The notes below the pieces were generated by a model, which was not told the DNA's origin, ran no database searches, and saw nothing but the letters and a program-made list of their open reading frames with translations. Below, one piece after another: positions 34,053-43,480 of a stretch of DNA of 64,000 bases (positions are counted from its first letter, which is position 1; each line of letters starts with the position of its first letter). The stretch is from Pseudomonadota bacterium. GTDB taxonomy: Bacteria > Pseudomonadota > Gammaproteobacteria > Burkholderiales > Rhodocyclaceae. The position numbers and the translations under genes were made by a program. The DNA lies in NCBI GenBank assembly GCA_018241725.1, contig JAFEDI010000080.1:1-64000 (forward strand). The letters run 5' to 3'.

Positions 34053-35357
34053 ATGAACCAAGCGCTTCAACAACAAAACGCCCACATGATGGCCCGCCGC
34101 AGTGCCGCCCTGCCCCGTGGCGTGGGCCAGGCCCACCCCCTGTTCGCCAGCCGCGCCAAGGGCGCCGAGCTGTGGGACGTGGAAGGCCGCCGCTTCATCG
34201 ACTTCGTGGCCGGCATCGCGGTGGTCAACACCGGCCACTGCCACCCCAAGATCATCGAGGCCGCCGCTGCCCAGATGGAAGCCTTCACCCACACCTGCTT
34301 CCAGGTCGTCGCCTACGACGGCTACGTGACCCTCGCCGAGCGTCTCAACGCCCTCGCCCCGGTGGACGGCCCGGCCAAGAGCTTCTTCATGAGCACCGGC
34401 GCCGAGGCCGTCGAGAACGCCGTCAAGGTGGCCCGCGCTTACACCGGCCGGCCCGGCATCATCGCCTTCAACGGCGCCTTCCACGGCCGCACCTGCATGA
34501 CCCTCGGGCTGACCGGCAAGGTCGATCCGTACAAGCTGCGCATGGGCCCTTTCCCGGCCGAGATCTACCACGCCCCCTTCCCCTGCGAGCTGCACGGCAC
34601 CAGCATCGACGAGGCCATCCACGGCGTCGAACTGCTGTTCAAGAACGACATCGAGCCGGCCCGCGTGGCGGCCTTCATCATCGAGCCGGTACAGGGCGAA
34701 GGCGGCTACTACCCGGTGCCCACCGAGTTCCTGCAGCGCCTGCGCGCCCTCGCCGACAAGCACGGCATCCTCCTCATCGCCGACGAAATCCAGACCGGCA
34801 TGGCGCGCACCGGCAAGGTCTTCGCCATCGAGCACAGCGGCGTCAAGCCGGACATCATCACCATGGCCAAGGGCCTCGGCGGCGGCTTCCCGATCTCCGC
34901 CATCGTCGGCCGCGCCGAGGTGATGGACGCAGTATCCCCCGGCGGCCTTGGCGGCACCTACTCCGGCAGCCCGCTGGCCTGCGCCGCCGCGCTGGCCGTG
35001 CTGGACGCCGTCGAGGAAGAAAAACTGTGTGAACGCGCCGTGCAGATCGGCGAGCGCATGCAGGCCCGCCTGCGCGACATGGCCAGCTGGGCGCCGTGCA
35101 TCGGCGACGTGCGCGGCGTTGGCGCGATGGTGGCCTTCGAGTTCTTCCACGACGCCGAGCGCACCCGCCCGGCGCCGGAAATCACCAAGGCCCTGGTCGC
35201 CGAAGCCTTCAAGCGCCAGCTCCTGCTGCTGTCCTGCGGCAGCTACGGCAACGTGATCCGCCTTATGACGCCGCTGACTCTCGACGACGCGCTGCTGGAA
35301 GAAGGCTTCGACGTGCTCGAAGCCAGCCTGCGCGCGGTACTCGCCGCCCAGGGCTAA
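34053..35357 (+). CDS. gabT: 4-aminobutyrate aminotransferase
   Basis: GabT transfers the amino group of GABA to 2-oxoglutarate, giving succinic semialdehyde and glutamate. It has 434 residues, with the class-III aminotransferase pattern: FMSTGAEAVENAVKVARAYTGRPG, FHGRTCMTLGLTGK, EPVQGEGGYYPVP, LIADEIQTGMARTGK, and the PLP lysine in TMAKGLGGGFP near 272. CGGAGAA precedes the ATG at 34053. The open frame begins at 33948 inside gabD. Polyamine-derived GABA or 5-aminovalerate are possible alternative substrates. Confidence 0.92.
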   Translation: MNQALQQQNAHMMARRSAALPRGVGQAHPLFASRAKGAELWDVEGRRFIDFVAGIAVVNTGHCHPKIIEAAAAQMEAFTHTCFQVVAYDGYVTLAERLNALAPVDGPAKSFFMSTGAEAVENAVKVARAYTGRPGIIAFNGAFHGRTCMTLGLTGKVDPYKLRMGPFPAEIYHAPFPCELHGTSIDEAIHGVELLFKNDIEPARVAAFIIEPVQGEGGYYPVPTEFLQRLRALADKHGILLIADEIQTGMARTGKVFAIEHSGVKPDIITMAKGLGGGFPISAIVGRAEVMDAVSPGGLGGTYSGSPLACAAALAVLDAVEEEKLCERAVQIGERMQARLRDMASWAPCIGDVRGVGAMVAFEFFHDAERTRPAPEITKALVAEAFKRQLLLLSCGSYGNVIRLMTPLTLDDALLEEGFDVLEASLRAVLAAQG

Positions 35358-35368
35358 GCGCCCGCCCG

Positions 35369-35398
35369 CCGCGGCCTCCATAGCGGGGCCGCGGCCCC
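35369..35398 (+). terminator. GC-rich hairpin after gabT
   Basis: GCCGCGGCC and GGCCGCGGC-type arms can pair around a short centre just after the gabT stop. No T-run follows, so it may attenuate rather than end transcription before the porin gene. Confidence 0.35.
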
Positions 35399-35511
35399 CA
35401 CCCGATAACACGGGGCTCACCCCGGACCAAATTTTCATGCGCCCTGCTGCGCAGGGGCGCGCCTTGCCTGCTGAAACCGTTTTCATCACTGTCAATTTGG
35501 GAGTCCGTACC

Positions 35512-36837
35512 ATGAAGAAGCCGCAACTGATCCTCGCCCTCACCGCCGCCGGCATCCTTTCCCTGCCCGGCATCGCCTGTGCCGGCGAAGTGGAAGACCT
35601 GAAGGCCATGCTGCTGAAGATGCAGGCGCGCATCGAGCAGCTGGAAAACCGCCCGGTCGCTGCCGCCCCCGCGCCCGTCGCCACCGCTGCACCGGCCCCG
35701 GCGCCGGCCCTCAACCCGGCCGACGTGGTCGTCCGCGGCTCCATGCCCGGCTCCTTTAAGGTGCCGGGCACCGAGACCTCCATCAAGTTCGGCGGCTATG
35801 TGCAGCTCGACGCCATCTACGACTTCAAGGGCAACCAGGGCCGCGCGGTGAGCGCCGGCGATATCGCCCTCGATGGCAGCGCCGACGCCAAGCGCAAGGG
35901 CACCACCACCTTCAGCGCCCGCACGTCCCGCATCAACATGCAGACCGCCACGCCGAGCGAGCTGGGCGAGATCAAGACCAAGATCGAGTTCGACTTCTTC
36001 ACCGACGAAGGCAGCGAGACCTACACCAACTCCGCGCGTCCGCGCCTGCGCCACGCCTACGGCACCGTCGGCAACTGGCTGGCCGGCCAGACCTGGTCCA
36101 ACTTCATGGACCTGGACGCGATGCCCGAGACCCTGGAATTCAACGGCCCCACCGGCCAGGTCTTCATCCGCCAGCCGCAGCTGCGCTACACCACCGCCGT
36201 CGGCAGCGCCAGCCAGTTCTCGGTGTCGGTGGAAAACCCCCAGACCGACGCCCGCGACAACGGCGGCAACGTGACAGCCATCGACCGCGGCGCCGACCTC
36301 ACTGCCAAGTGGCAGCACAGCGGCGACTACGGCCACTTCGACCTGCGCGCGCTGGTCCGCCCGCTGAAGGCCGACGACGGCAGCGGCAACAACCACGCCT
36401 CCACCACCGGCTGGGCACTGGGCCTCGGCGGCACCCTCAAGCTGGGCGCCAACGACACGGTGCTCTACCAGCTCAACGGCGGCCAGGGCATCGGCCGCTA
36501 CATCCAGGACGTGTATGGCGCTGCAGCCTATGACGCCAGCTCCGGCACCCTGTCGGCCCAGAAGGCGGCCGGCGGCTACCTGGCCGTGCAGCACTTCTGG
36601 AACACCGTGCTGCGCTCCACCGTGTCCTTCAACGCCACCCACATCAACAACAAGACCGGCTTCGGCGACATCACCGGCCTCAACACCGATACCCGTCAGG
36701 TGCACGCCAACCTGATCTGGAAGGCCGCCTCCCAGCTCGACGTGGGCATGGAGTACGTGTGGTCCCAGCGCAAGGTGGAAGGCGGTGCCGAAGGCACTTC
36801 CAGCCGCGTCCAGGGCGCCGTCAAGTACAACTTCTAA
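35512..36837 (+). CDS. DcaP-like outer-membrane porin
   Basis: The 441-residue outer-membrane protein has a signal peptide ([24 protein letters not shown]). A coiled-coil N-terminal segment ([22 protein letters not shown]) and an Ala/Pro linker follow. The beta-barrel starts at [25 protein letters not shown], the hallmark of DcaP-family trimeric porins for dicarboxylates and other small anions. It ends in Phe (VKYNF), as outer-membrane barrels do. A GGGAG site precedes the ATG at 35512. Its place between gabT and gdhA suggests it admits the amine, GABA or a related acid. Confidence 0.85.
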   Translation: MKKPQLILALTAAGILSLPGIACAGEVEDLKAMLLKMQARIEQLENRPVAAAPAPVATAAPAPAPALNPADVVVRGSMPGSFKVPGTETSIKFGGYVQLDAIYDFKGNQGRAVSAGDIALDGSADAKRKGTTTFSARTSRINMQTATPSELGEIKTKIEFDFFTDEGSETYTNSARPRLRHAYGTVGNWLAGQTWSNFMDLDAMPETLEFNGPTGQVFIRQPQLRYTTAVGSASQFSVSVENPQTDARDNGGNVTAIDRGADLTAKWQHSGDYGHFDLRALVRPLKADDGSGNNHASTTGWALGLGGTLKLGANDTVLYQLNGGQGIGRYIQDVYGAAAYDASSGTLSAQKAAGGYLAVQHFWNTVLRSTVSFNATHINNKTGFGDITGLNTDTRQVHANLIWKAASQLDVGMEYVWSQRKVEGGAEGTSSRVQGAVKYNF

Positions 36838-36910
36838 ACCGCTCCGGCACGCCGGCGGCCCCGCCCACCCGCCGGCGCTCCACGCAACTCCGCCCCCACA
36901 AGGAGAGACC

Positions 36911-38191
36911 ATGCTCGACCCCCTGCCTTCCTACCTCCGCCCCAGCAACGACGCCGGCCCCTGGGGCGTCTACATGCACCAGATCGACCGGGTCACGCCC
37001 TACCTGGGCGAGCTGACCTACTGGGTCGACACCCTCAAGCGCCCCAAGCGCGTCCTCATCGTGGACGTGCCGGTGAAGATGGACGACGGCACGGTGGCCC
37101 ACTTCGAGGGCTACCGGGTGCACCACAACACCTCCCGCGGCCCCGGCAAGGGCGGCATCCGCTTCCATCAAGACGTGACCCTATCCGAAGTGATGGCCCT
37201 GGCCGGCTGGATGACCGTCAAGAACGCTGCCGTCGGCGTGCCTTACGGCGGCGCCAAGGGCGGCATCCGGGTCGACCCGCGGACCCTCAGCCACGGCGAG
37301 CTGGAACGCCTGACCCGCCGCTACACCAGCGAACTCAACGTGCTGATCGGGCCGGACAAGGACATCCCCGCCCCGGACGTGAACACCAACGAGCAGATCA
37401 TGGCCTGGATGATGGACACCTACTCCATCAACCAGGGACGCACCGCCACCGGCGTCGTCACCGGCAAACCCCTCAGCCTGGGCGGCAGCCTCGGCCGCCG
37501 GGACGCCACCGGGCGCGGCGTGTTCGTGGTCGGCGCGGCGGCGGCCAGGGATGCCGGCATCCCGCTGAGCGGCGCCCGCGTCGCCATCCAGGGCTTCGGC
37601 AACGTGGGCGGCACCGCGGCGCGCTGCTTCCACGAGGCCGGCGCCCGCGTGGTGGCGGTACAGGACGTCTCCGGCACGCTGTTCCACCCGGGCGGGCTGA
37701 ACATCCCGGCCCTGCTGGCCTGGGTCGCCGCCGGCCGGCCGCTGGCCGAGTTCCGCGACGGCGAACGGATTCCCGACGACAGCTTCTGGGACGTGCAAAG
37801 CGATTTCCTGGTGCCGTCGGCGCTGGAGCAGCAGATCACCCTCCACAACGCCCCGCGCATCCGCACCCGCATCGTGCTCGAAGGCGCCAACGGCCCGACC
37901 ACCCCGGAGGCCGACGACATCCTCGCCGAGCGCGGCATCCAGGTGGTGCCCGACGTGCTCGCCAACGCCGGCGGCGTGACGGTCAGCTACTTCGAATGGG
38001 TGCAGGATTTCTCGAGCTTCTTCTGGTCGGAGGAGGAGATCAACGCCCGCCTCGACCGCATCATGGAGGAAGCCTATGCGCACATCCGCGACACCGCCCG
38101 CAGCAAGCAAGTGAGCCTGCGCACCGCGGCCTTCATCCTGGCCTGCGAGCGCATCCTCAAGGCCCGCGAGATGCGCGGCCTGTATCCCTGA
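36911..38191 (+). CDS. gdhA: glutamate dehydrogenase
   Basis: The enzyme interconverts glutamate and 2-oxoglutarate with ammonia and NAD(P)H. At 426 residues it belongs to the short hexameric Glu/Leu/Phe/Val dehydrogenase group. Substrate and catalytic segments are [10 protein letters not shown] near 78-87, [10 protein letters not shown] near 110-119 with the catalytic Lys, and [17 protein letters not shown]. The dinucleotide fold carries IQGFGNVGG near 222-230. AAGGAG precedes ATG 36911. It closes the operon and can return the glutamate made by GabT to 2-oxoglutarate. The short type is usually NAD-dependent and catabolic; that is inference here. Confidence 0.92.
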   Translation: MLDPLPSYLRPSNDAGPWGVYMHQIDRVTPYLGELTYWVDTLKRPKRVLIVDVPVKMDDGTVAHFEGYRVHHNTSRGPGKGGIRFHQDVTLSEVMALAGWMTVKNAAVGVPYGGAKGGIRVDPRTLSHGELERLTRRYTSELNVLIGPDKDIPAPDVNTNEQIMAWMMDTYSINQGRTATGVVTGKPLSLGGSLGRRDATGRGVFVVGAAAARDAGIPLSGARVAIQGFGNVGGTAARCFHEAGARVVAVQDVSGTLFHPGGLNIPALLAWVAAGRPLAEFRDGERIPDDSFWDVQSDFLVPSALEQQITLHNAPRIRTRIVLEGANGPTTPEADDILAERGIQVVPDVLANAGGVTVSYFEWVQDFSSFFWSEEEINARLDRIMEEAYAHIRDTARSKQVSLRTAAFILACERILKAREMRGLYP

Positions 38192-38253
38192 GCACCGGAG
38201 CCGGCACGCCAGGTTCCGGACGGCGAGCGGCGGGCGCGGAAGGCGGCGCGCCT

Positions 38254-38337
38254 CCCTCCGAGCCCAGCGGACTGCCCTCGGAGCACAACGACCTGCCCGC
38301 TGAACCGAACCCACTGCCCTCCAAGGCTCGCCCGTGC
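38254..38337 (+). repeat. 21-bp degenerate tandem repeat, array A
   Basis: Consecutive 21-bp units start with CCCTC or a close variant and mostly end in CTG: 38254-38274, 38275-38295, 38296-38316 and a diverged fourth at 38317-38337. The shared pattern is CCCTCSGAGCM followed by a variable core and CTG. Confidence 0.75.
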
Positions 38338-38368
38338 CCCACAAAGGGGCATCGGCGGGCCATTTTGC

Positions 38369-38494
38369 GTACGGATCCAGGCTCGGCGGGAGCATGTCCG
38401 GGCGTGGAACGAAGCCAGCCGGGCTCCGAGGGCAGCGAACCTGGCCCGGAGGGCCGACTTTCAGGCGCGGAAGGCGCCGTGGCGGGTTCGGAGG
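38369..38494 (-). repeat. 21-bp degenerate tandem repeat, array B (opposite orientation)
   Basis: The same unit runs on the minus strand: 38494-38474, 38473-38453, 38452-38432 and 38431-38411 are clear, and 38410-38390 and 38389-38369 are weaker. Units begin CCCTCCGAACC, CCTTCCGCGCC, CCCTCCGGGCC and CCCTCGGAGCC. The array opposes array A across a 31-bp centre, so the two could pair as a long imperfect hairpin. Confidence 0.75.
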
Positions 38495-38608
38495 GAAGCT
38501 GGCCGCGCTGCGGGCTCAAAAGTCTTCGCACCGAGGGGCAAGCACCCTGCTGGCAGGGCCATTGCCGCCACGGGGAAGCGCGAGTCCGGCGCGCCGGACC
38601 CGCCGTGT

Positions 38609-38902
38609 TCAGTCCGGCTGGACGAAAGCTTCGATCCGCGCCGGATCGACCCCGCTCAGACGCACCCGCTTGCTGCGCGAGGTATCCCCGCTGACGAGTT
38701 CCACCGCGGATTTCGACACGCCACAGGCCTTGGCCAGGAAGGCGATCAGTGCGGCGTTGGCCTTGCCGTCCACCGGCGGCGCGGCCAGGCGGATCTTGAG
38801 GGCTTCGCCGTGCAGGCCGGCGAATTCGGTCTTCTTGGCTCCGGGCTGGATGTGCAGCGTCAGCGTCACGCTGCCATCCGCAGCCCGGTTCAGCCAGCTC
38901 AT
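38609..38902 (-). CDS. yggU: DUF167 family protein YggU
   Basis: The 97-residue protein of the UPF0235/DUF167 family has [40 protein letters not shown] and the C-terminal [18 protein letters not shown], the three conserved blocks. Its function is not known. ATG 38902 lies two bases after the yggT stop codon, so it is the last gene of yggS-proC-yggT-yggU. Longer open frames run into yggT in another phase. Confidence 0.88.
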   Translation of the reverse strand: MSWLNRAADGSVTLTLHIQPGAKKTEFAGLHGEALKIRLAAPPVDGKANAALIAFLAKACGVSKSAVELVSGDTSRSKRVRLSGVDPARIEAFVQPD

Positions 38903-38904
38903 GC

Positions 38905-39477
38905 TCAGGCCAGCCCGATCAGCATGTACTTGCCCATCGCCAGCGCGCTGAGCAGCACCTGGAGGATGAGCAGCAGCGCGATCGGCGTCAGGTCCACCCC
39001 GCCAATGGCCGGGATGACGCGGCGGAACGGGCGCAGGAAGGGTTCGGCCAGCGCGTTGATGACACCCGCCATCGGCGCGTAGGGATTGACCCACGACAGG
39101 ATGGCCGACATCAGCACCACGCCCATCAGCAGGTACAGCGCCGCCTTGATGGTTTCAAGCAAACCCACGCCCCACATCACGACCAACAGGCTGAGCGGAT
39201 CGGCAATGCCGATGATGCCGCGCACCCACAAGGTGACGAACACCACCAGCGTCTGCACGATCCAGGCCGGCAGCAAGCTGGCGATATCCAGCCCGAACAG
39301 GCCCGGGATGACGCGGCGCAGCGGCACCACCACCCAGTCGGTGGTGGCCAGCACGAAATTGCCGATCGGGTTGCGGAAGGAAATCCGCTGCCACTGCATC
39401 ACGAAGCGCGCCAGCAGCACGCCGGAGAGCAGACTGCCGAGGGTTTCGACAATGGTCAGGAACAGGTTTCCGAGCAT
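38905..39477 (-). CDS. yggT: YggT family integral membrane protein
   Basis: The 190-residue membrane protein has two copies of the YGGT unit. The first is RFVMQWQRISFRNPIGNFVLATTDWVVVPLRRVIPGL; the second is AILSWVNPYAPMAGVINALAEPFLRPFRRVIPAIGGVDLTPI. Hydrophobic segments flank each. The family is widespread and poorly understood, linked to osmotic tolerance and to the septum or photosystem assembly in relatives. It follows proC by 14 bases. Confidence 0.9.
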   Translation of the reverse strand: MLGNLFLTIVETLGSLLSGVLLARFVMQWQRISFRNPIGNFVLATTDWVVVPLRRVIPGLFGLDIASLLPAWIVQTLVVFVTLWVRGIIGIADPLSLLVVMWGVGLLETIKAALYLLMGVVLMSAILSWVNPYAPMAGVINALAEPFLRPFRRVIPAIGGVDLTPIALLLILQVLLSALAMGKYMLIGLA

Positions 39478-39491
39478 GGCCGACTCCGCGC

Positions 39492-40304
39492 TCAGTCGCG
39501 GCCGAGCTGTTCGCCCAGCTCGCGGCCGCGGGCCTCGGCCGCCGCCACCGCGCGCGTCACGATGGCCGGGAAACCGTCGGCGGCGAAGGACGCCAGCGCC
39601 GCGGCGGTGGTGCCGCCCTTGGAGGTGACGCGCTCGCGCAGTACCGCCGGGGATTCGTCGCTGCTGGCCGCCAGCTTGGCTGCGCCGAGCACCGTGTCGA
39701 TGGCCAGCTTGCGGGCCGTGTCGGCATCGAAGCCGAGGGACTCGCCGGCCGCCTGCAGGCATTCGATGAAGTGGAAGACATAGGCCGGGCCGCTGCCGGA
39801 CACCGCGGTGACGCCGTCGATCTGCGCCTCGTCGGCCACCCATACCACGCTGCCGACCGCCGACAGCACCTTGGCGGCGGCGTCGCGCCCTGCCGCATCG
39901 ACGGACGGATCGGCGAACAGGCCGGTGATGCCAGCTCCGATCAAAGCCGGCGTGTTGGGCATTGCCCGCACCAGCTTGCGGTAATCCCCCAGCCAGCGGC
40001 CGATGTCGGCCAGACGCAGGCCAGCGGCAATACTGACCACCACCTGATTGCTCAGGCGGCCGGCGATCGGCGCCACGGCGGCCTTCAGCTGCTGCGGCTT
40101 GACCGCCAGCACCAGCACGTCGCAGGCCAGCGCCTGGTCGTCGAGGGATTCGACGGCGCGCACGCCGAAGACGCTCTCCAGCTTGGCGCGGCCTTCGGCC
40201 GACAGCTCGACGGCCTGAACGTCCGCCGCCTTGAAACCCTGCTTGACCAGACCGCCGATCAGGGCCGCCGCCATGTTGCCGCCACCCAGGAAGGTGATTT
40301 TCAT
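39492..40304 (-). CDS. proC: pyrroline-5-carboxylate reductase
   Basis: ProC reduces pyrroline-5-carboxylate to proline with NAD(P)H. The 270-residue protein has the N-terminal dinucleotide fold MKITFLGGGNMAAALIGGL. It also has VVSIAAGLRLADIGRWLG, VRAMPNTPALIGAGITGLFA and the C-terminal signature SGSGPAYVFHFIECL...VTSKGGTTAAALASF. It is full-length compared with the E. coli enzyme (269). It sits after yggS in the usual proteobacterial order. Confidence 0.95.
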   Translation of the reverse strand: MKITFLGGGNMAAALIGGLVKQGFKAADVQAVELSAEGRAKLESVFGVRAVESLDDQALACDVLVLAVKPQQLKAAVAPIAGRLSNQVVVSIAAGLRLADIGRWLGDYRKLVRAMPNTPALIGAGITGLFADPSVDAAGRDAAAKVLSAVGSVVWVADEAQIDGVTAVSGSGPAYVFHFIECLQAAGESLGFDADTARKLAIDTVLGAAKLAASSDESPAVLRERVTSKGGTTAAALASFAADGFPAIVTRAVAAAEARGRELGEQLGRD

Positions 40305-40342
40305 CGGATTCTTTCCACCAGTTGGACTTAAAGGAAAATGCT

Positions 40343-41077
40343 TCAGCTGCGCGATCCAAAGATCGCCGTGCCCACGCGGACCATCGTCGAACCTTCGGCG
40401 ATCGCCGCTTCGAGGTCGTCGGACATGCCCATCGACAGGGTATCGAGACCGTGGCCGGCCCCATTGAGTTCATCGCGCAGAGCCCGCAGGCTGGCAAAGC
40501 GCGCCCGCTGCACGGCCACGTCGGAAGTCGGCTCGGGGATTGCCATCAGGCCACGCAGGCGCAGGCGCGGCAGCGCCGCCACGGCCGTCGCCAGCTCCGC
40601 CAGCCCGGCCGGCGCCACACCACTCTTGCTGTCCTCGCCGCTCACATTGACCTGGATACACACGTTGAGCGGCGGCAGATGCACATCGCGCTGCTCGGAC
40701 AGGCGCTCGGCGATCTTCAGCCGGTCGATGGAATGCACCCATGCGAAGTGGTTGGCCACCTGCCGCGTCTTGTTGCTCTGCAGCGGACCGATGAAATGCC
40801 ATTCGAGATCGAGGCCAGTCAACGCCTCGACCTTGGCGACGCCTTCCTGCACGTAGTTCTCGCCAAAAGCCCGTTGCCCGGCGGCAGCGGCCTCCCGCAC
40901 ACTATCGGCCGGCCAGGTCTTGCTCACTGCCAGCAGGCGGATTTCGGCCGGCTGACGCCCCACCGCCAGCGCCGCGGAGGCGATGCGCATGACAAGGTTT
41001 TGAAGGCGGCCGGAAATGCCTGATTTATAATCTTCCAAAGCGTGAATCTGGGCTAAAGAGGCCGTTGAGTATAGCAT
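40343..41077 (-). CDS. yggS: PLP homeostasis protein YggS/YBL036C family
   Basis: The PLP-binding barrel protein (COG0325) takes part in vitamin B6 balance. The sequence includes LLAVSKTWPADSVREAAAAGQRAFGENYVQEGVAKVEAL with the PLP lysine in VSKT. WHFIGPLQSNKTR, VCIQVNVSGEDSKSG and LSMGMSDDLEAAIAEGSTMVRVGTAIFG follow. The start is uncertain: 41077 (ATG), 41038 (TTG) and 40990 (ATG) are in frame, and family alignment favours a start before residue 25 of the longest form. It is divergent from pilT, with 74 bases between them. Confidence 0.88.
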   Translation of the reverse strand: MLYSTASLAQIHALEDYKSGISGRLQNLVMRIASAALAVGRQPAEIRLLAVSKTWPADSVREAAAAGQRAFGENYVQEGVAKVEALTGLDLEWHFIGPLQSNKTRQVANHFAWVHSIDRLKIAERLSEQRDVHLPPLNVCIQVNVSGEDSKSGVAPAGLAELATAVAALPRLRLRGLMAIPEPTSDVAVQRARFASLRALRDELNGAGHGLDTLSMGMSDDLEAAIAEGSTMVRVGTAIFGSRS

Positions 41078-41151
41078 CGGCTCTGGCGCTGCCCGTTTTG
41101 CACGCTTGCCCCGGTTATCCGTAATCCCGCTGCCCGCAACGAGTCACCACG

Positions 41152-42195
41152 ATGGACATCACCGAACTGCTCGCTTTCACCGTCAAGAACAAGGCATCCG
41201 ACCTGCATATCTCGGCCGGCCTGCCGCCGATGATCCGCGTGCACGGCGACGTGCGCCGCATCAACCTGCCCGCGCTGGTGCACAAGGATGTCCACGGCAT
41301 GGTGTACGACATCATGAACGACTCCCAGCGCAAACAGTACGAGGAGCAGTTCGAAACCGACTTCTCCTTCGAGATCCCCAACCTGGCGCGCTTCCGGGTC
41401 AATGCCTTCAATCAGAACCGCGGCGCCGCGGCGGTGTTCCGGGTCATTCCATCCAAGGTGCTGACCCTCGATGAACTGAACTGCCCGAAGATCTTCAAGG
41501 ACATCGCCATCCAGCCGCGGGGCATCGTACTGGTCACCGGCCCGACGGGTTCGGGCAAGTCCACGACGCTGGCGGCGATGGTGGATTACGTCAACGAGAA
41601 CGAATACGGCCACATCCTGACCATCGAGGATCCGATCGAATTCGTACATGAATCCAAGCGCTGCCTGATCAACCAGCGGGAAGTCATGCGCGACACCCAC
41701 TCCTTCAACGCGGCGCTGCGCTCGGCGCTGCGGGAAGACCCTGACGTGGTGCTGGTCGGTGAAATGCGCGACCTGGAAACCATCCGCCTGGCACTGACCG
41801 CCGCCGAAACCGGCCACCTGGTGTTCGGCACGCTGCATACCTCGTCTGCCGCCAAGACCATCGACCGTATCGTGGACGTCTTCCCTGCCGCCGAGAAAGA
41901 CATGGTCCGCGCTATGATGTCGGAATCCCTGCGCGCGGTGATCTCCCAGACCCTGTTGAAGACCAAGGACGGCACCGGTCGCGTCGCGGCGCACGAGATC
42001 ATGATCGGCACCCCGGCCATCCGCAACCTGATCCGGGAGAACAAGGTCGCCCAGATGTACTCGGCGATCCAGACCGGCCAGAACGTGGGGATGCAGACCC
42101 TCGACCAATGCCTGGCCGATCTGGTCCGGCGAAACATCGTATCGGGCGCCGAAGCCCGTCTGAAAGCCCAGAACAAGGACAGTTTCCCGGCCTAA
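41152..42195 (+). CDS. pilT: type IV pilus retraction ATPase PilT
   Basis: PilT is the hexameric cytoplasmic ATPase that depolymerises the pilus and drives twitching. The 347-residue protein begins MDITELLAFTVKNKASDLHISAG. It has Walker A GPTGSGKST near 131-139, the Asp box ILTIEDPIEF, Walker B LVGEMRDLETI, and the His box TGHLVFGTLHTSSAAKTIDRI. The C-terminal AIRNLIRENKVAQMYS motif, needed for retraction, is intact. It is followed by pilU after 64 bases. Confidence 0.95.
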   Translation: MDITELLAFTVKNKASDLHISAGLPPMIRVHGDVRRINLPALVHKDVHGMVYDIMNDSQRKQYEEQFETDFSFEIPNLARFRVNAFNQNRGAAAVFRVIPSKVLTLDELNCPKIFKDIAIQPRGIVLVTGPTGSGKSTTLAAMVDYVNENEYGHILTIEDPIEFVHESKRCLINQREVMRDTHSFNAALRSALREDPDVVLVGEMRDLETIRLALTAAETGHLVFGTLHTSSAAKTIDRIVDVFPAAEKDMVRAMMSESLRAVISQTLLKTKDGTGRVAAHEIMIGTPAIRNLIRENKVAQMYSAIQTGQNVGMQTLDQCLADLVRRNIVSGAEARLKAQNKDSFPA

Positions 42196-42259
42196 AGCCT
42201 CTTCGTCCTCGTCCTAGAACCGCAACAACCACCGGCCGCGCCGGTGACAGGAACGCACC

Positions 42260-43396
42260 ATGGAACGCGATCAGGCCCTCAAGTTCATGCACGACCTGCT
42301 GCGGCTGATGCTGCAGAAGAATGGCTCCGACCTCTTCATCACGGCGGCCTTCCCGCCGGCGATCAAGATCGACGGCAAGATCGTGCCGCAGTCTAACCAG
42401 CAACTCACCCACACCCACACCATGGAACTGGCGCGGGTAATCATGAGCGACCGTCAGGCCCAGGAGTTCGAAGCCACCAAGGAGTGCAACTTCGCCATCT
42501 CCCCGCCGGGCATCGGCCGCTTCCGCGCCAACGCCTTCATCCAGCAGGGCCAGGTCGGCATGGTGCTGCGGACCATCCCGCAGAAGATCCCGACTTTCGA
42601 CGACCTCGGCCTGCCGCCGGTGCTGAAGGACATCACCATGTCCAAGCGCGGCCTGGTGATCTTCGTCGGCGGTACCGGCACCGGCAAGACCACTTCGCTG
42701 GCGGCGATGGTGGACTACCGCAACGAGAAGAGCTACGGCCACATCATCACGGTCGAAGATCCGATCGAGTTCGTGCATGCCCACAAGAACTGCATCGTCA
42801 CCCAGCGGGAAGTCGGCATCGACACCGAATCCTGGGAACCGGCGCTGAAGAACACCCTGCGCCAGGCCCCGGACGTGATCCTGATGGGCGAAATCCGCGA
42901 CCGGGAAACGATGGACTACGCCATCGCCTTCGCTGAAACCGGCCACCTGTGCCTGGCCACGCTGCACGCCAATAGCGCCAACCAGGCCATCGACCGGATC
43001 GTCAACTTCTTCCCCGAAGAGCGCCGCCACCAGCTGCTGATGGACCTCTCCCTGAACCTGCGGGCACTGATCTCCCAGCGCCTGTTGCCGATGTGCGACC
43101 GCAAGGGCCGCGTGCCGGCAGTGGAGGTGATGCTCAACTCCCCGTTGATCTCCGACCTGATCTTCAAGGGCGAGATTCCCGGCATCAAGGAAGTCATGAA
43201 GCGCTCCAGCGAGCTCGGCATGCAGACCTTCGACCAGAGCCTGTTCGATCTCTACGAACGGGGCCTGATCAGCTACGAGGACGCCCTGCGCAATGCCGAC
43301 TCGATGAACGATCTGCGCCTGCAGATCAAGCTGAAAAGCCGCCGCGGCGACCGGGACATGGCCCCCTCGGGCATCCAGAACCTCGACATCGTCTGA
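42260..43396 (+). CDS. pilU: type IV pilus retraction ATPase PilU
   Basis: The accessory retraction ATPase works through PilT. It has 378 residues, with Walker A GGTGTGKTT near 137-145, the Asp box ITVEDPIEFVHAHKNCIV, Walker B LMGEIRDRETM and the His box TGHLCLATLHANSANQAIDRI. SDLIFKGEIPGIKEVM replaces the PilT C-terminal motif. The tail to residue 378 is longer than in PilT, as usual for PilU. The gene ends convergent to an rRNA methyltransferase gene. Confidence 0.94.
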   Translation: MERDQALKFMHDLLRLMLQKNGSDLFITAAFPPAIKIDGKIVPQSNQQLTHTHTMELARVIMSDRQAQEFEATKECNFAISPPGIGRFRANAFIQQGQVGMVLRTIPQKIPTFDDLGLPPVLKDITMSKRGLVIFVGGTGTGKTTSLAAMVDYRNEKSYGHIITVEDPIEFVHAHKNCIVTQREVGIDTESWEPALKNTLRQAPDVILMGEIRDRETMDYAIAFAETGHLCLATLHANSANQAIDRIVNFFPEERRHQLLMDLSLNLRALISQRLLPMCDRKGRVPAVEVMLNSPLISDLIFKGEIPGIKEVMKRSSELGMQTFDQSLFDLYERGLISYEDALRNADSMNDLRLQIKLKSRRGDRDMAPSGIQNLDIV

Positions 43397-43434
43397 ACGG
43401 GGGAATAAAGCGACTGCGCACTCCGATCCTGCGA

Positions 43435-43480
43435 CTGCGATGCCCGCCGTACGCATGTACGGCTGTGCTTCTCATCGCAG
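43435..43480. repeat. nested hairpins between pilU and the methyltransferase gene
   Basis: CTGCGATG (43435-43442) pairs with CATCGCAG (43473-43480). Inside it CCGTAC (43447-43452) pairs with GTACGG (43457-43462) around GCAT. A further TGCCC/GGGCA pair lies just downstream near 43505-43520. This is a structured region between convergent genes, perhaps a REP-like element or a shared 3' end. Confidence 0.6.

Larger units (their letters stand above)
38192..38608. other. gene-free convergent region with repeat arrays
   Basis: No gene is supported between the convergent gdhA and yggU. Several reading frames are open only because of the GC-rich 21-bp repeats, which translate as PSEPxxL-type heptads on either strand. 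The arrays at 38254-38337 and 38369-38494 are annotated separately. Confidence 0.6.

Noticed and set aside
38254-38494. CRISPR array
   Set aside because: Units are contiguous 21-mers with no constant repeat or spacer, they occur in both orientations, and no cas genes are near.
38157-38531. 124-residue minus-strand frame of PSEPxxL heptads
   Set aside because: The heptads come from the 21-bp DNA repeat, and the same repeat gives similar heptads on the plus strand in array A. No start with a ribosome-binding site.
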